Shown: positions 56,711 to 64,000 of the stretch, one piece after another
Layout of the letters: the number at the start of each line of letters is the position of its first letter
Position numbering within the stretch: position 1 is the stretch's first letter
Assembly: GCA_963573315.1 (NCBI GenBank)
Contig: OY752149.1
Location: forward strand, 124,001-188,000
Length of the DNA stretch: 64,000 bases
Origin: Entomortierella parvispora
Taxonomy: Eukaryota; Mortierellomycota; Mortierellomycetes; Mortierellales; Mortierellaceae
Direction of reading: 5' to 3'
Made by a program: the position numbers and the translations under genes
Notes under the pieces: generated by a model
The model's database searches: none
What the model saw: the letters and a program-made list of their open reading frames with translations, nothing else
What the model was told of the DNA's origin: nothing

Positions 56711-59700
56711 CTACCGACGACGGCGGCCTTGGGGGACTCGACCGGCGGGGAGCGCAAGCAACCCGCTCTTAGCCAATTCTTGCTGGTAGCGACGACGAGT
56801 GTCCTCGGCAGAGTCCAAAATCAACGGAGCAGGTTCAGGCAAATGAGCCCGACGGGACTCATACTTCTCTTGAGCCACTTGCTGTGCGCGATAATCAGCA
56901 ACGCGGCGATCCTCGGCATCCAATTCCATGGGCAGAGAGTCGTGGCTGTTGTCGTGTTGATCTTCCTCGGTGTGACGAGTCTTCGCGAACCAAACCTTTC
57001 GCTTAGATTCATCATCAGGTCCATGGGCGATCTTCAAACGATCCTGATGAACCAGGTCCAACTTAAGTTCATCATCACCCCATTTGAGCTGATAAGTGGA
57101 CAAGGGCGTAGCACGAACAACTTGCAAAGGCCCATACCACTGTGGTTCAAGCTTCTTGCGGCCAAAATTCCGGACGAGAACAAAGTCTCCAACCTTGAAT
57201 TTGTCGTCCTCCACGACATGAGTCTCATCATGGCGCTCCACCATAAGATCGGCGGCAGCTTGCTGAGACTGAAGGTGCTTCTCACGAAGTTCATCTATTT
57301 CGCGGAAAGTCTTCTTGCGATATTCTTGAACATCCTCTGTATCTTGGAAGTCAAAAAGGAACGGACGGACTGGATCTTGAGGCAGACGAGGCTCGATACC
57401 ATAGACTAGTTTGAACGGACTGACCTTGGTACGCTGGGCAATATGCACACGACAGGCGAACAGGGATTGATGAAGGTATTGGTCCCAGCTGTGCTTGTGC
57501 GTTCCGACGTACTTTGTCAACATGTGGCCAATCATGCCGTTCAGCCTCTCACACTTGCCGTTGGTGCGAGGGTGGTAGGCAGAAGTGGCCTTGTGTTTAA
57601 TGTGCAGCTTCTCCAGATAGCGCTGAAGAACTGCAGACATGAAATTGGCACCTCGGTCACTGACAATCTCGGAGGGACAACCAAACTGAAGGAAGACCTC
57701 CTCGTAAAGGAACGTGGCGACGGCCTCTGCGGTAGCCTCGGGCAGGGCTTTTGCGATGGGCCAATTGGTAGCGTAATCGATCGCGGTGATGATCCATCGA
57801 TTACCGCGCTTGGTTAAAGGCATTCGACCGATGAAATCGATACCCCACCTCTCGAAGGGACGAGCAGGGGTCAAAGGGTGAAGAGGAGCGACCGAACGGT
57901 TCGATCCTCCCTTCACGAGCTGGCAGGCCTGGCATTCACGAACGATAGTCTTAATGTCGGTCCGGAGGGTGGGCCACCAAAAGCGGGACTTAGCCAGATT
58001 ATAGGTTCCAGCTTCGCCTAAATGACCAAGATCCGCGTGCAGTTCTGCAAGCCTGTCGGCCCTCTCCACGAAAGGAACAAAGGGAACAGGTTCACCATCG
58101 ACTAGGTAAAGGATCTCATCATTGTTGTCGGCAAAAGAGGCGGACTCCTTGCGAACAATTGCCTTGACAGAAGTGTCGGTACCGGGCGGAAACGTACCAT
58201 CAGCGCGGTAGCCAGGGACGAGCAAAGGCCAATCCCATGCATCAAGACGACGAGTAGAGACTTGAGTGTTGTTGAATTCGACGCGGGACAAAGCGTCGGC
58301 TGCGATGTTGGTACTGCCGGGCTTGTATCGAATCGAAAGATTAAAAGGGGCCAGAAATTCAACCCATCTAGTCATTCGAGGACTGAGATTCGCCTGAGTG
58401 AAAAGAAAACGGAGACTTGCATGGTCTGTGTAGACGATGTTTTCAGGGGCACCAAGGATATACGACCTCCAAGCTCGACAGGCGTGAACGATCGCAAGAA
58501 GTTCTTGTTCATGGACTGGGTACTTCTCCTCGGCGGGCTTCAGGCGTCTTGACTCGAAAGCAACAGTGCGACGGCGACCGTCGATGATCTGAAAGAGCTC
58601 GCCAGCTGTAGACTTTCCGGACGAATCTGTTTCCATAAAATAAGGATGATCAGGGTCTCCGGCAGAGGTAGCCGGGGCAGATGTCAATTCTGACTTCGAC
58701 TTATCAAAAGCGACTTGCTCGGCAGGACCCCAAACACGAACGAGACGGTTCTTAGCCTTTCCCTCCCCCGGACGTTCACGCAAAAGGTCGAAGAGCGGAG
58801 CGGAGTAATCGGCAAAATGATCAAGTTGACTGCGGTGATAGTTCATGAAGCCAGTGAACTCGCGGACATTTCGAACAGACTTGGGAATGGGCCATTTGAG
58901 TACTGCCTCAATCTTGGCGGGATCGACCTTAATACCTTCGCTGGTTATCAACTTCCCAACGAACGTGGTACTCGGCACGGCAAATTCACACTTGCTGAGT
59001 TTAACATGCAACTTGTGTTTCCGAAGTGTGTCAAAAACTTGCTTGAGATGGACCAAATGCTCTTCGAATGTCTTAGAGAAGACCAAGATGTCGTCGAGAT
59101 AAACGACAACGTTCTTGTCCAGAAGTGGATCGAAGACATGGTTCATGAGGGATTGGAACGATGCAGGTGCATTCGTAAGACCGAACGGCATCACCTTGAA
59201 CTCAAAGTGTCCGTATCTTGTTGAAAAGGCGGTCTTGGGGATATCGGCATCGGCGATGCGCAATTGGTAAAAACCTTGTACCAAATCGAGCTTTGAGAAT
59301 ACGCACATATCACGGAAGCGGTCGAAGAACTCTTGAATCAGGGGTGTAGGGTACTTGTTCTTCTGAGTGAGTGCGTTCAATCCTCGGTAGTCCACACAAA
59401 GGCGGAGACTACCATCTTTCTTGCGTACAAACAGCACTGGAGATGCCCAGGACGAGGTTGAGGGCTGGATGTAACCCAGGCGGAGCAGTTCGTCTAACTG
59501 GTCCTTGAGTGAACGGAGCTCGAGCGGCGACATCTTGTAAATCTTCTTGGCGATGGGCGTTGCATCTCCGGTCGGAATCTCGTGGTCGTATCCAGGACGT
59601 GGGGGCGGCATCTCGGTCAGGGGTGCAAAGACATCCGAGCGATAACCCTCTACTAAGTTATCTAAAGTAGATTTCTGATCGACAGTCAGATCTCCACTCT

Positions 59701-61693
59701 TCGGGGTGACTTCTTTGTGAAGGTCATCCTCATCTTCAGGATCTACTGTCCCTAATGAGTCAGACTTACCAGATGTTGATAATTGCTTGATAAAGATGAC
59801 ACCAGAGTCCACAGCATCCAGGGACTGTAGGTGTCGCAGAAAGCGGGGTGCGTCTACTTGCATGGAGGCGATTTCGGCTTCGTCTAAGTCGGATAACAGT
59901 TGTGGTGATGGTCTTGACTTGGCCAACACACGGAAGAATTTCTGACCTACGGTCCAAGATAAGGCGTAGGTTTCCCAGTCCATATGGGGTTTGTGGCGGG
60001 CCATCCACGGGATGCCCAGGAAAAGGTCTCGGGCCAGACCTTTGACGACGGTAACTCGGAGCGCATGAGCATAGCCTCCGATGGACAATCGGATAACTGC
60101 CTGACCAACTGTCTGACAGCTATCCTCCTCTCCGTGAGCCAGTGTGATCGGTACGGGCTGGCGGAGAACCTCCTCGTATTCGACTGAACTTGGAGTAGTT
60201 TTCTTGATATTCTTGAGGGCTTCGTAAGAGACGGCGTTAACGTTGGCACCGTTATCAAGAAGGGCCTCGAGCTGCAGGTTAGGGAGCTCGACGGGGATGA
60301 TGACCAAAGGGAATGCCTTAGGGTCGAATTCTTCAGCATCGACCATGGTCATGTTAAATGAAACCTTGGGCTTGGTTTTGGAGGGGCCTTTAGGCTGGAC
60401 GGTACAATCGCGGCGGTAATGGCCGGTGACGCCGCAACGGTAACAGACTTGAGGTTCGGGACAATCTTTCGCCATGTGGTTGCCCTTACAGTTGTTACAG
60501 ACTATGTTGTTCATCTCAACATCGACGTCCATAGGTTGAGGACCACCTTGTTCTTGACGACTTTCACGGCGTCCATTCTGGTGTCCGTAATGCTGTACAC
60601 GCGCGTATGGAGGAGTGGAGCTGTGGCGACGGTTCCATCCCTGGGATGCGGGTGCGACAGGAGGAGAGCTCTGGTTAGAGCTACCCACAAAGTTACCTTG
60701 CAGGCGTAAGCCTTGGTTATGGCGGTTCTGCAGGGCTTGTTTGGCTTGATTGTTGCGGTGTTGTGCAGAAGCAGAGACTAGGCCACGTTGGAGGTTCATA
60801 TCAGTCTTGATCTCGCAGGCCTTTCTGACGTTGACCCAGGTCTTGACTTCGCGCTCGATCAAGAAATTGCGCAGGAAGTTTGGTGAACGGTTCTTGAAGG
60901 TGTGAACCTTCTCACCTTCAGACAAAAGATCGGCTAGGGGGGTGGCGGCAAACTCGAATCGTTGCAGGAAGGTATTAGGAGTGTCGCCTGACTCCCAATG
61001 AACGACGTCCAAGTCATTTCGTAGGGTGTCCTCGACTTCCCTGGAACTGAACTGGTCTTTGAAGTCCTCTTGAAACGCGGACCAGGTCAAGGCTTTACCT
61101 CGGGTTCTGTAATTCGTAATGGTGTTAAGTCCCCAAGTGCTAGCGGTGTCGCGAAGCTTCAAAACCGCGGCCTTTACCCAGGCGTCGGCAGGGAGATTGT
61201 TGGCTTCGGCGGCTATCTCAACAAGGACTAACCATTCTCGGGCTCTCTGGTGGGTACTGACTCCGTTAAAGGTCGGGAAATCAGTGGGCAGGGTGCGCTT
61301 GGGTTCCCTGGTTGGGGCGTGCTGAAAGAGATCGCGCTCGACTGGCACGGACGAAGGGTCATTACGCGGCCAAAGGGGAGGAGGTGGGCTGGGTTCCCGG
61401 AAAAAGCGTAAGGGGGTGGGCTTGGGAGGCAAGCGGAAACCGGAGCCTTGTTCCGTTTGGTTCAGAGCTGCGCTTGCTCCGCGAAGTAAGGTAGGGGTTG
61501 CGTATCCGGAACCAATCGGGGTACCGATACGGGATCGCTGCATTCTCTCGATTGCTTCGGCTTGAGCAGAGAGCTCGGCTTGCTGTTGCAGGATCTGCTG
61601 CTGCTGGATGAGCAACTGCTCCTCTGAGGGAATTGGGAGTTCTTGTTGGCCAGAGTTTTCTTGACCAAGGGATTGGGTGTCAATGCCTTCCAT
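56711..61693 (-). CDS. Gag-Pol polyprotein of the Ty3/gypsy-type element
   Basis: About 1660 residues in one uninterrupted frame from the ATG at 61693 (a GTG lies further upstream). Gag: coiled-coil N-terminus, capsid-like WLVLVEIAAEANNLPADAW region, then zinc knuckles CNNCKGNHMAKDC and CYRCGVTGHYRRDC (about 394-435). Protease: LEALLDNGANVNAVS (about 475), with Asn after the catalytic Asp. Reverse transcriptase: KLDLVQGFYQLRI, FGLTNAPASFQ and YLDDILVFS (about 865). RNase H: METDSSGKSTAGELFQ to AADALSR. Integrase: H-H-C-C zinc motif (HLGEAGTYN...CQACQ, about 1220-1255), Asp in WGIDFIGRMP, Asp in SDRGANF, Glu in NGKCERLNGM, and a GPY/F-like WYGPLQVV. No chromodomain is visible. Gag and Pol in one frame implies control by proteolysis rather than frameshifting. 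Confidence 0.95.
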   Translation of the reverse strand: MEGIDTQSLGQENSGQQELPIPSEEQLLIQQQQILQQQAELSAQAEAIERMQRSRIGTPIGSGYATPTLLRGASAALNQTEQGSGFRLPPKPTPLRFFREPSPPPPLWPRNDPSSVPVERDLFQHAPTREPKRTLPTDFPTFNGVSTHQRAREWLVLVEIAAEANNLPADAWVKAAVLKLRDTASTWGLNTITNYRTRGKALTWSAFQEDFKDQFSSREVEDTLRNDLDVVHWESGDTPNTFLQRFEFAATPLADLLSEGEKVHTFKNRSPNFLRNFLIEREVKTWVNVRKACEIKTDMNLQRGLVSASAQHRNNQAKQALQNRHNQGLRLQGNFVGSSNQSSPPVAPASQGWNRRHSSTPPYARVQHYGHQNGRRESRQEQGGPQPMDVDVEMNNIVCNNCKGNHMAKDCPEPQVCYRCGVTGHYRRDCTVQPKGPSKTKPKVSFNMTMVDAEEFDPKAFPLVIIPVELPNLQLEALLDNGANVNAVSYEALKNIKKTTPSSVEYEEVLRQPVPITLAHGEEDSCQTVGQAVIRLSIGGYAHALRVTVVKGLARDLFLGIPWMARHKPHMDWETYALSWTVGQKFFRVLAKSRPSPQLLSDLDEAEIASMQVDAPRFLRHLQSLDAVDSGVIFIKQLSTSGKSDSLGTVDPEDEDDLHKEVTPKSGDLTVDQKSTLDNLVEGYRSDVFAPLTEMPPPRPGYDHEIPTGDATPIAKKIYKMSPLELRSLKDQLDELLRLGYIQPSTSSWASPVLFVRKKDGSLRLCVDYRGLNALTQKNKYPTPLIQEFFDRFRDMCVFSKLDLVQGFYQLRIADADIPKTAFSTRYGHFEFKVMPFGLTNAPASFQSLMNHVFDPLLDKNVVVYLDDILVFSKTFEEHLVHLKQVFDTLRKHKLHVKLSKCEFAVPSTTFVGKLITSEGIKVDPAKIEAVLKWPIPKSVRNVREFTGFMNYHRSQLDHFADYSAPLFDLLRERPGEGKAKNRLVRVWGPAEQVAFDKSKSELTSAPATSAGDPDHPYFMETDSSGKSTAGELFQIIDGRRRTVAFESRRLKPAEEKYPVHEQELLAIVHACRAWRSYILGAPENIVYTDHASLRFLFTQANLSPRMTRWVEFLAPFNLSIRYKPGSTNIAADALSRVEFNNTQVSTRRLDAWDWPLLVPGYRADGTFPPGTDTSVKAIVRKESASFADNNDEILYLVDGEPVPFVPFVERADRLAELHADLGHLGEAGTYNLAKSRFWWPTLRTDIKTIVRECQACQLVKGGSNRSVAPLHPLTPARPFERWGIDFIGRMPLTKRGNRWIITAIDYATNWPIAKALPEATAEAVATFLYEEVFLQFGCPSEIVSDRGANFMSAVLQRYLEKLHIKHKATSAYHPRTNGKCERLNGMIGHMLTKYVGTHKHSWDQYLHQSLFACRVHIAQRTKVSPFKLVYGIEPRLPQDPVRPFLFDFQDTEDVQEYRKKTFREIDELREKHLQSQQAAADLMVERHDETHVVEDDKFKVGDFVLVRNFGRKKLEPQWYGPLQVVRATPLSTYQLKWGDDELKLDLVHQDRLKIAHGPDDESKRKVWFAKTRHTEEDQHDNSHDSLPMELDAEDRRVADYRAQQVAQEKYESRRAHLPEPAPLILDSAEDTRRRYQQELAKSGLLALPAGRVPQGRRRR

Positions 61694-61767
61694 TGTTCTA
61701 TCAATAGGAATGAGGGTAGAATTCACAGACACAAGCTAAGTGAGTCGCAACTCCTTTGCTACCACTT

Positions 61768-62179
61768 TGTAGCACCACAAGCCTCGACTGAGCAAGGGTC
61801 CTACCTATCAATCCAGATAGGCTCGGTCGCGAGAGAGGAAGAGAGTACTTGGAAGGGTGTTGGTTATGAAGGGTTTATTGAAGTGTGAAAGATATGGTGT
61901 TACTTGGAAAGGAGTTGTTAACTGAAGAAAGAAGAAGAGAAGACTATGGAGACTTATAAGAGACTACGGAAGAAGGGGAACTACGATTGTGAGGTTAGAA
62001 GTGCGCATGATCGGAGGATTATGCGCTTAACGGTTGAGTAGGGTTGGACGGGTTCTGAAGCAACAGCAAAACGGGGGTTTTGCTGAAAAGGAGCGGAAAA
62101 ACGTGCGGCGACGCGACTTGGGCGACTTGGTCACGTGATGAAGTCTGGACGGGGTTCAAAAGAGCGTCGGTGCACGACA
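61768..62179 (-). repeat. Right LTR (5' LTR, promoter side)
   Basis: 412 bp, identical as read to the left LTR; it would carry the Pol II promoter for the minus-strand transcript. Confidence 0.93.
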
Positions 62180-62183
62180 CTGA
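62180..62183. repeat. Target-site duplication CTGA (right)
   Basis: Partner of 56274-56277. Removing the element and one CTGA restores the perfect right arm of the tRNA-Val palindrome. Confidence 0.8.
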
Positions 62184-62196
62184 TATCAAATTCAAA

Positions 62197-62270
62197 GTTT
62201 GTATGGTGTAGTTGGTTATCACGTCTGTCTAACACACAGACGGTCCTCGGTTCAAGTCCGAGTACAAACA
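62197..62270 (+). tRNA. tRNA-Val (anticodon AAC), right copy
   Basis: Same 74-nt cloverleaf as at 56081-56154 but on the plus strand, forming a head-to-head pair. A T5 run (62272-62276) is the Pol III terminator. Its 5' flank outside the retrotransposon is only 17 bp long. Confidence 0.96.
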
Positions 62271-62340
62271 CTTTTTGCATTTTTGGCTTTCTGGGACCTG
62301 GATCTACATAGAAGACGACTGGATCTGAGGATCTACGAAG

Positions 62341-62901
62341 GATCTATCCGCCGACCCGGTCGTTTTTTAGTAAGCTGCCGACCGCAAACATCCTTTTTGG
62401 ATATCCTAACAGCCGACCTCGATTTCTCTAACCATCGACCGTTATACCGTTATCCGCCGACCTTCTCGTATCCGCCGACTTTTTGTCTGTATTGTACGCC
62501 GACTCTCTTTATCCACCGACAATTCCCATGTCGTATCCACCGTCCCACCTTCCTATCAAAAGTCGATGGAATCAAGTCTAATCGTTACCAAAGTCTGTAA
62601 AAACGCGTATTATCCAAGTTGCAAGGTCTCCAGCGAGAATCAGCTGTTTTGAACGACAACTCTCATTGCCCTTCCTCACATCGTCCTCCCACCACCTGCT
62701 TCGACTTGTCACAACATTGACTGTTCCAATACCGCACCATCCGGTCAAAGGAGACGACAGCAATTGCAAAGTCGGCACATATTTAGGAGAATGGGACGGC
62801 GGATAGCAGTTGTAAATGTCGGCGGATACGACATGGGAATGTTCGGTGGATAAAGAGGTCGGCTGTTAGGATATCCAAAAAGGAAGGGATCTATCCGCCG
62901 A
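62341..62901. repeat. Foldback cluster of TATCCGCCGAC-type short repeats
   Basis: About nine copies of TATCC(G/A)CCGA(C) or variants: plus strand at 62345, 62451, 62469, 62510 and 62534; minus strand ending at 62805, 62828 and 62852; plus again at 62892. The left block (62391-62547) and right block (62791-62885) share long inverted matches around CTTTTTGGATATCCTAACAG and AATTCCCATGTCGTATCC, with about 86 bp extra in the left block. The core between them (62548-62790) has no recognised gene. Confidence 0.75.
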
Positions 62902-63455
62902 GTCTGCTCGGTGGTTCATTTTCGGCCGACCAGGGGAAAGACCCTCCTTTTCATTTTTCGATCGCTTATCTGTCGACCCTGCCGTTCTCTAACGGTTTAA
63001 CTATTTGTGAACCCCCCGCACAAAGCTCATGTAAATTTTTTATCTCTTCTGTCTTTCCAAGGCCTCCAGCAGGCCGGCATTGACTCCTGACTGGAAGATA
63101 AAGGTATTTCAACCACCTCAGCACTTTTTTTTTCAAATGTCCTTCACTACGTTTTGGAGATAATAGTTAAACCGATTCTCTAACGATCAGTATGTCACAG
63201 AAAACAAGCTCGTGTTTCAGCTTGCCTGCCAGGCAGATTGATTCAATCAACTTTTTGTGATGCCTCGCTGTCAACCCAGTCGACACATCACCGCCGCCGT
63301 AGGTTGACACCCATTATATGTCAACCGGCGGCGGGAATGAGGTTAGGCGCTCAGAGCATCGCAGTTGCACAAAGACTCCTCCTTGCTCCTGGTAGCCCGA
63401 TGGTTCATGGACGCAAAAGTTGTTGAAAAGTTAGAAAAAACGAAAAAGCAAAATA
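62902..63455. other. Intergenic with a strong hairpin
   Basis: No gene. A palindrome at 63291-63334 (CCGCCGCCG..GGTTGACA, 9-nt loop, TGTCAACCGGCGGCGG) can form a stem of about 16 bp. Confidence 0.6.
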
Positions 63456-63526
63456 TGAAAGTGCCGGGACTCGAACCCGGTTCTCAGGCTTGGAAGGCCG
63501 GAATGATACCCATATACTACACTTTC
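63456..63526 (-). tRNA. tRNA-Gly (anticodon TCC)
   Basis: 71 nt: a perfect 7-bp acceptor GAAAGTG/CACTTTC, anticodon loop CTTCCAA giving TCC, and T arm CCGGGTTCGAGTCCCGG with the B box. One mismatch is present in the anticodon stem (CCGGC against GCCTG). T-rich 3' flank on the minus strand as Pol III stop. Confidence 0.93.
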
Positions 63527-63582
63527 TTTGTTTCGATATTTTCTTGAATTTAAAATCCCCTTTGAACCTGCAGAGATATAAT

Positions 63583-63619
63583 CACGTGATGAATGACGTC
63601 ACCGCATTATAGTCACGTG
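63583..63619. promoter_or_regulatory. CACGTG / TGACGTCA / CACGTG cluster upstream of the calmodulin-type gene
   Basis: Two E-box-like CACGTG palindromes (63583-63588, 63614-63619) flank a perfect CRE-like TGACGTCA (63594-63601), about 175-210 bp upstream of the ATG at 63793. Such sites bind bHLH and bZIP factors in fungi; use here is an inference from position. Confidence 0.5.
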
Positions 63620-63792
63620 CCTGTGATTTTTTGACTCCTGGACTGGGGGCAGGCAGGTGGATGGCAAAGGCAAAGAAAGTCAAAGGGTTTCGTGGAGTCT
63701 GTCCTTGTTTTCATCTCTTTCTTTCTGCTTCTTTTTCATCTCTCCATCCCCCTCGCTTTCTTCTCCACCCCCAACCGCACATATACATTACC

Positions 63793-63835
63793 ATGGCCGA
63801 TCAATTGACCGAGAACCAGCTTGCTGAATTCAGAG
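63793..63835 (+). CDS. CMD1: Calmodulin, first exon (runs off the window)
   Basis: MADQLTENQLAEFR at the ATG (ACCATGGCC context) matches the invariant calmodulin start, whose usual form continues into the first EF-hand. Exon 1 is 43 nt and ends at AG|GTAATC in phase 1; the following intron runs past 63990. None of the four EF-hands is in the window, so a close calmodulin-like paralogue cannot be excluded. Calmodulin is the main cytosolic calcium sensor. Confidence 0.8.
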
Positions 63836-64000
63836 GTAATCCTCCTCCCTCTGCGGCTCAGGTGTCCCTTTGCCGCCCCTTGAACAGTGCTCCCCCCCCC
63901 ACGCGTCAGACTCCATTTTTTTTGTCTTTTGCCTGGGCCACGGACACGGGGCGCCGCACCTGGGAGACTTTGTCTTTTTTTATAATGCAGTGACAATGAC

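Larger units (their letters stand above)
56278..62179 (-). mobile_element. Complete Ty3/gypsy-type LTR retrotransposon
   Basis: A 5.9-kb element on the minus strand with two 412-bp LTRs (56278-56689 and 61768-62179), both bounded by TG...CA and identical as read. In element order: 5' LTR (right), a primer-binding site starting TGGTAGC three bases after the LTR, one gag-pol frame, a purine tract (TTTGGGGAG, 56690-56698) and the 3' LTR. The flanks carry a CTGA duplication. Identical LTRs and an unbroken frame mean a very recent, possibly active insertion. It sits in the 5' flank of the right tRNA-Val, 17 bp from the mature tRNA start, the position expected of Ty3-type targeting. Confidence 0.95.

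Noticed and set aside
62578-62778. Minus-strand frame in the core of the foldback cluster as a transposase piece
   Set aside because: Only 66 codons with no catalytic motif; a weak WD-like stretch is not enough to assign it.

Overview
The window is nuclear DNA of an early-diverging filamentous fungus. Genes are dense, occur on both strands, and are broken by many short GT-AG introns with CTAAC-type branch sites. Several proteins carry long Ser/Pro/Gln-rich low-complexity stretches. The mix (ferric reductase, monocarboxylate permease, large F-box protein, HLTF/Rad5-type helicase, Sec2-type GEF, recent LINE and Ty3-type elements) fits Mucoromycota in the broad sense, most likely Mortierellomycotina. 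The placement is an inference from gene style; no marker gene was compared.

Layout. Positions 1-17090 carry minus-strand genes: glutamate 5-kinase (cut by the window edge), a ferric-reductase-type flavocytochrome, an F-box protein, an MFS monocarboxylate-type transporter, the cohesin kleisin RAD21 and a small START-domain lipid-transfer protein. Positions 10379-13733 form a long gene-poor stretch between the transporter and RAD21.

Positions 17951-28192 are the most striking region. An intact tRNA-Lys gene is followed, in the direction of its 5' side, by three same-orientation copies of one non-LTR (LINE) retrotransposon: a short 3' fragment, a full-length copy with intact ORF1 and ORF2, and a 5'-truncated copy. 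Every copy is bounded by the same 24-bp stretch, the 5' third of tRNA-Lys. The element appears to have inserted three times into the same site inside the tRNA gene, and each time the 24-bp target duplication rebuilt a complete tRNA.

Positions 28941-37324 carry minus-strand genes for a Tvp38/TMEM64-type membrane protein, a divergent eIF3c with one reading-frame break, and an HLTF/Rad5-like SNF2-RING helicase. Positions 38110-55903 carry mostly plus-strand genes: a 72-residue membrane protein, a PH-domain protein, a Sec2/Rabin8-type Rab GEF, mitochondrial processing peptidase alpha (minus), the SKI8/WDR61 WD40 protein, a disordered protein with a PP1-docking-like motif, and mitochondrial D-2-hydroxyglutarate dehydrogenase.

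Positions 56056-62299 hold a palindromic pair of divergent tRNA-Val genes, split by a complete Ty3/gypsy-type LTR retrotransposon. Its two 412-bp LTRs look identical, and it sits 17 bp upstream of one tRNA. So two unrelated retroelement classes in this window both use tRNA genes as landing sites, one inside the gene and one just upstream. The right end holds a foldback cluster of short repeats, a tRNA-Gly gene and the first exon of a probable calmodulin gene.
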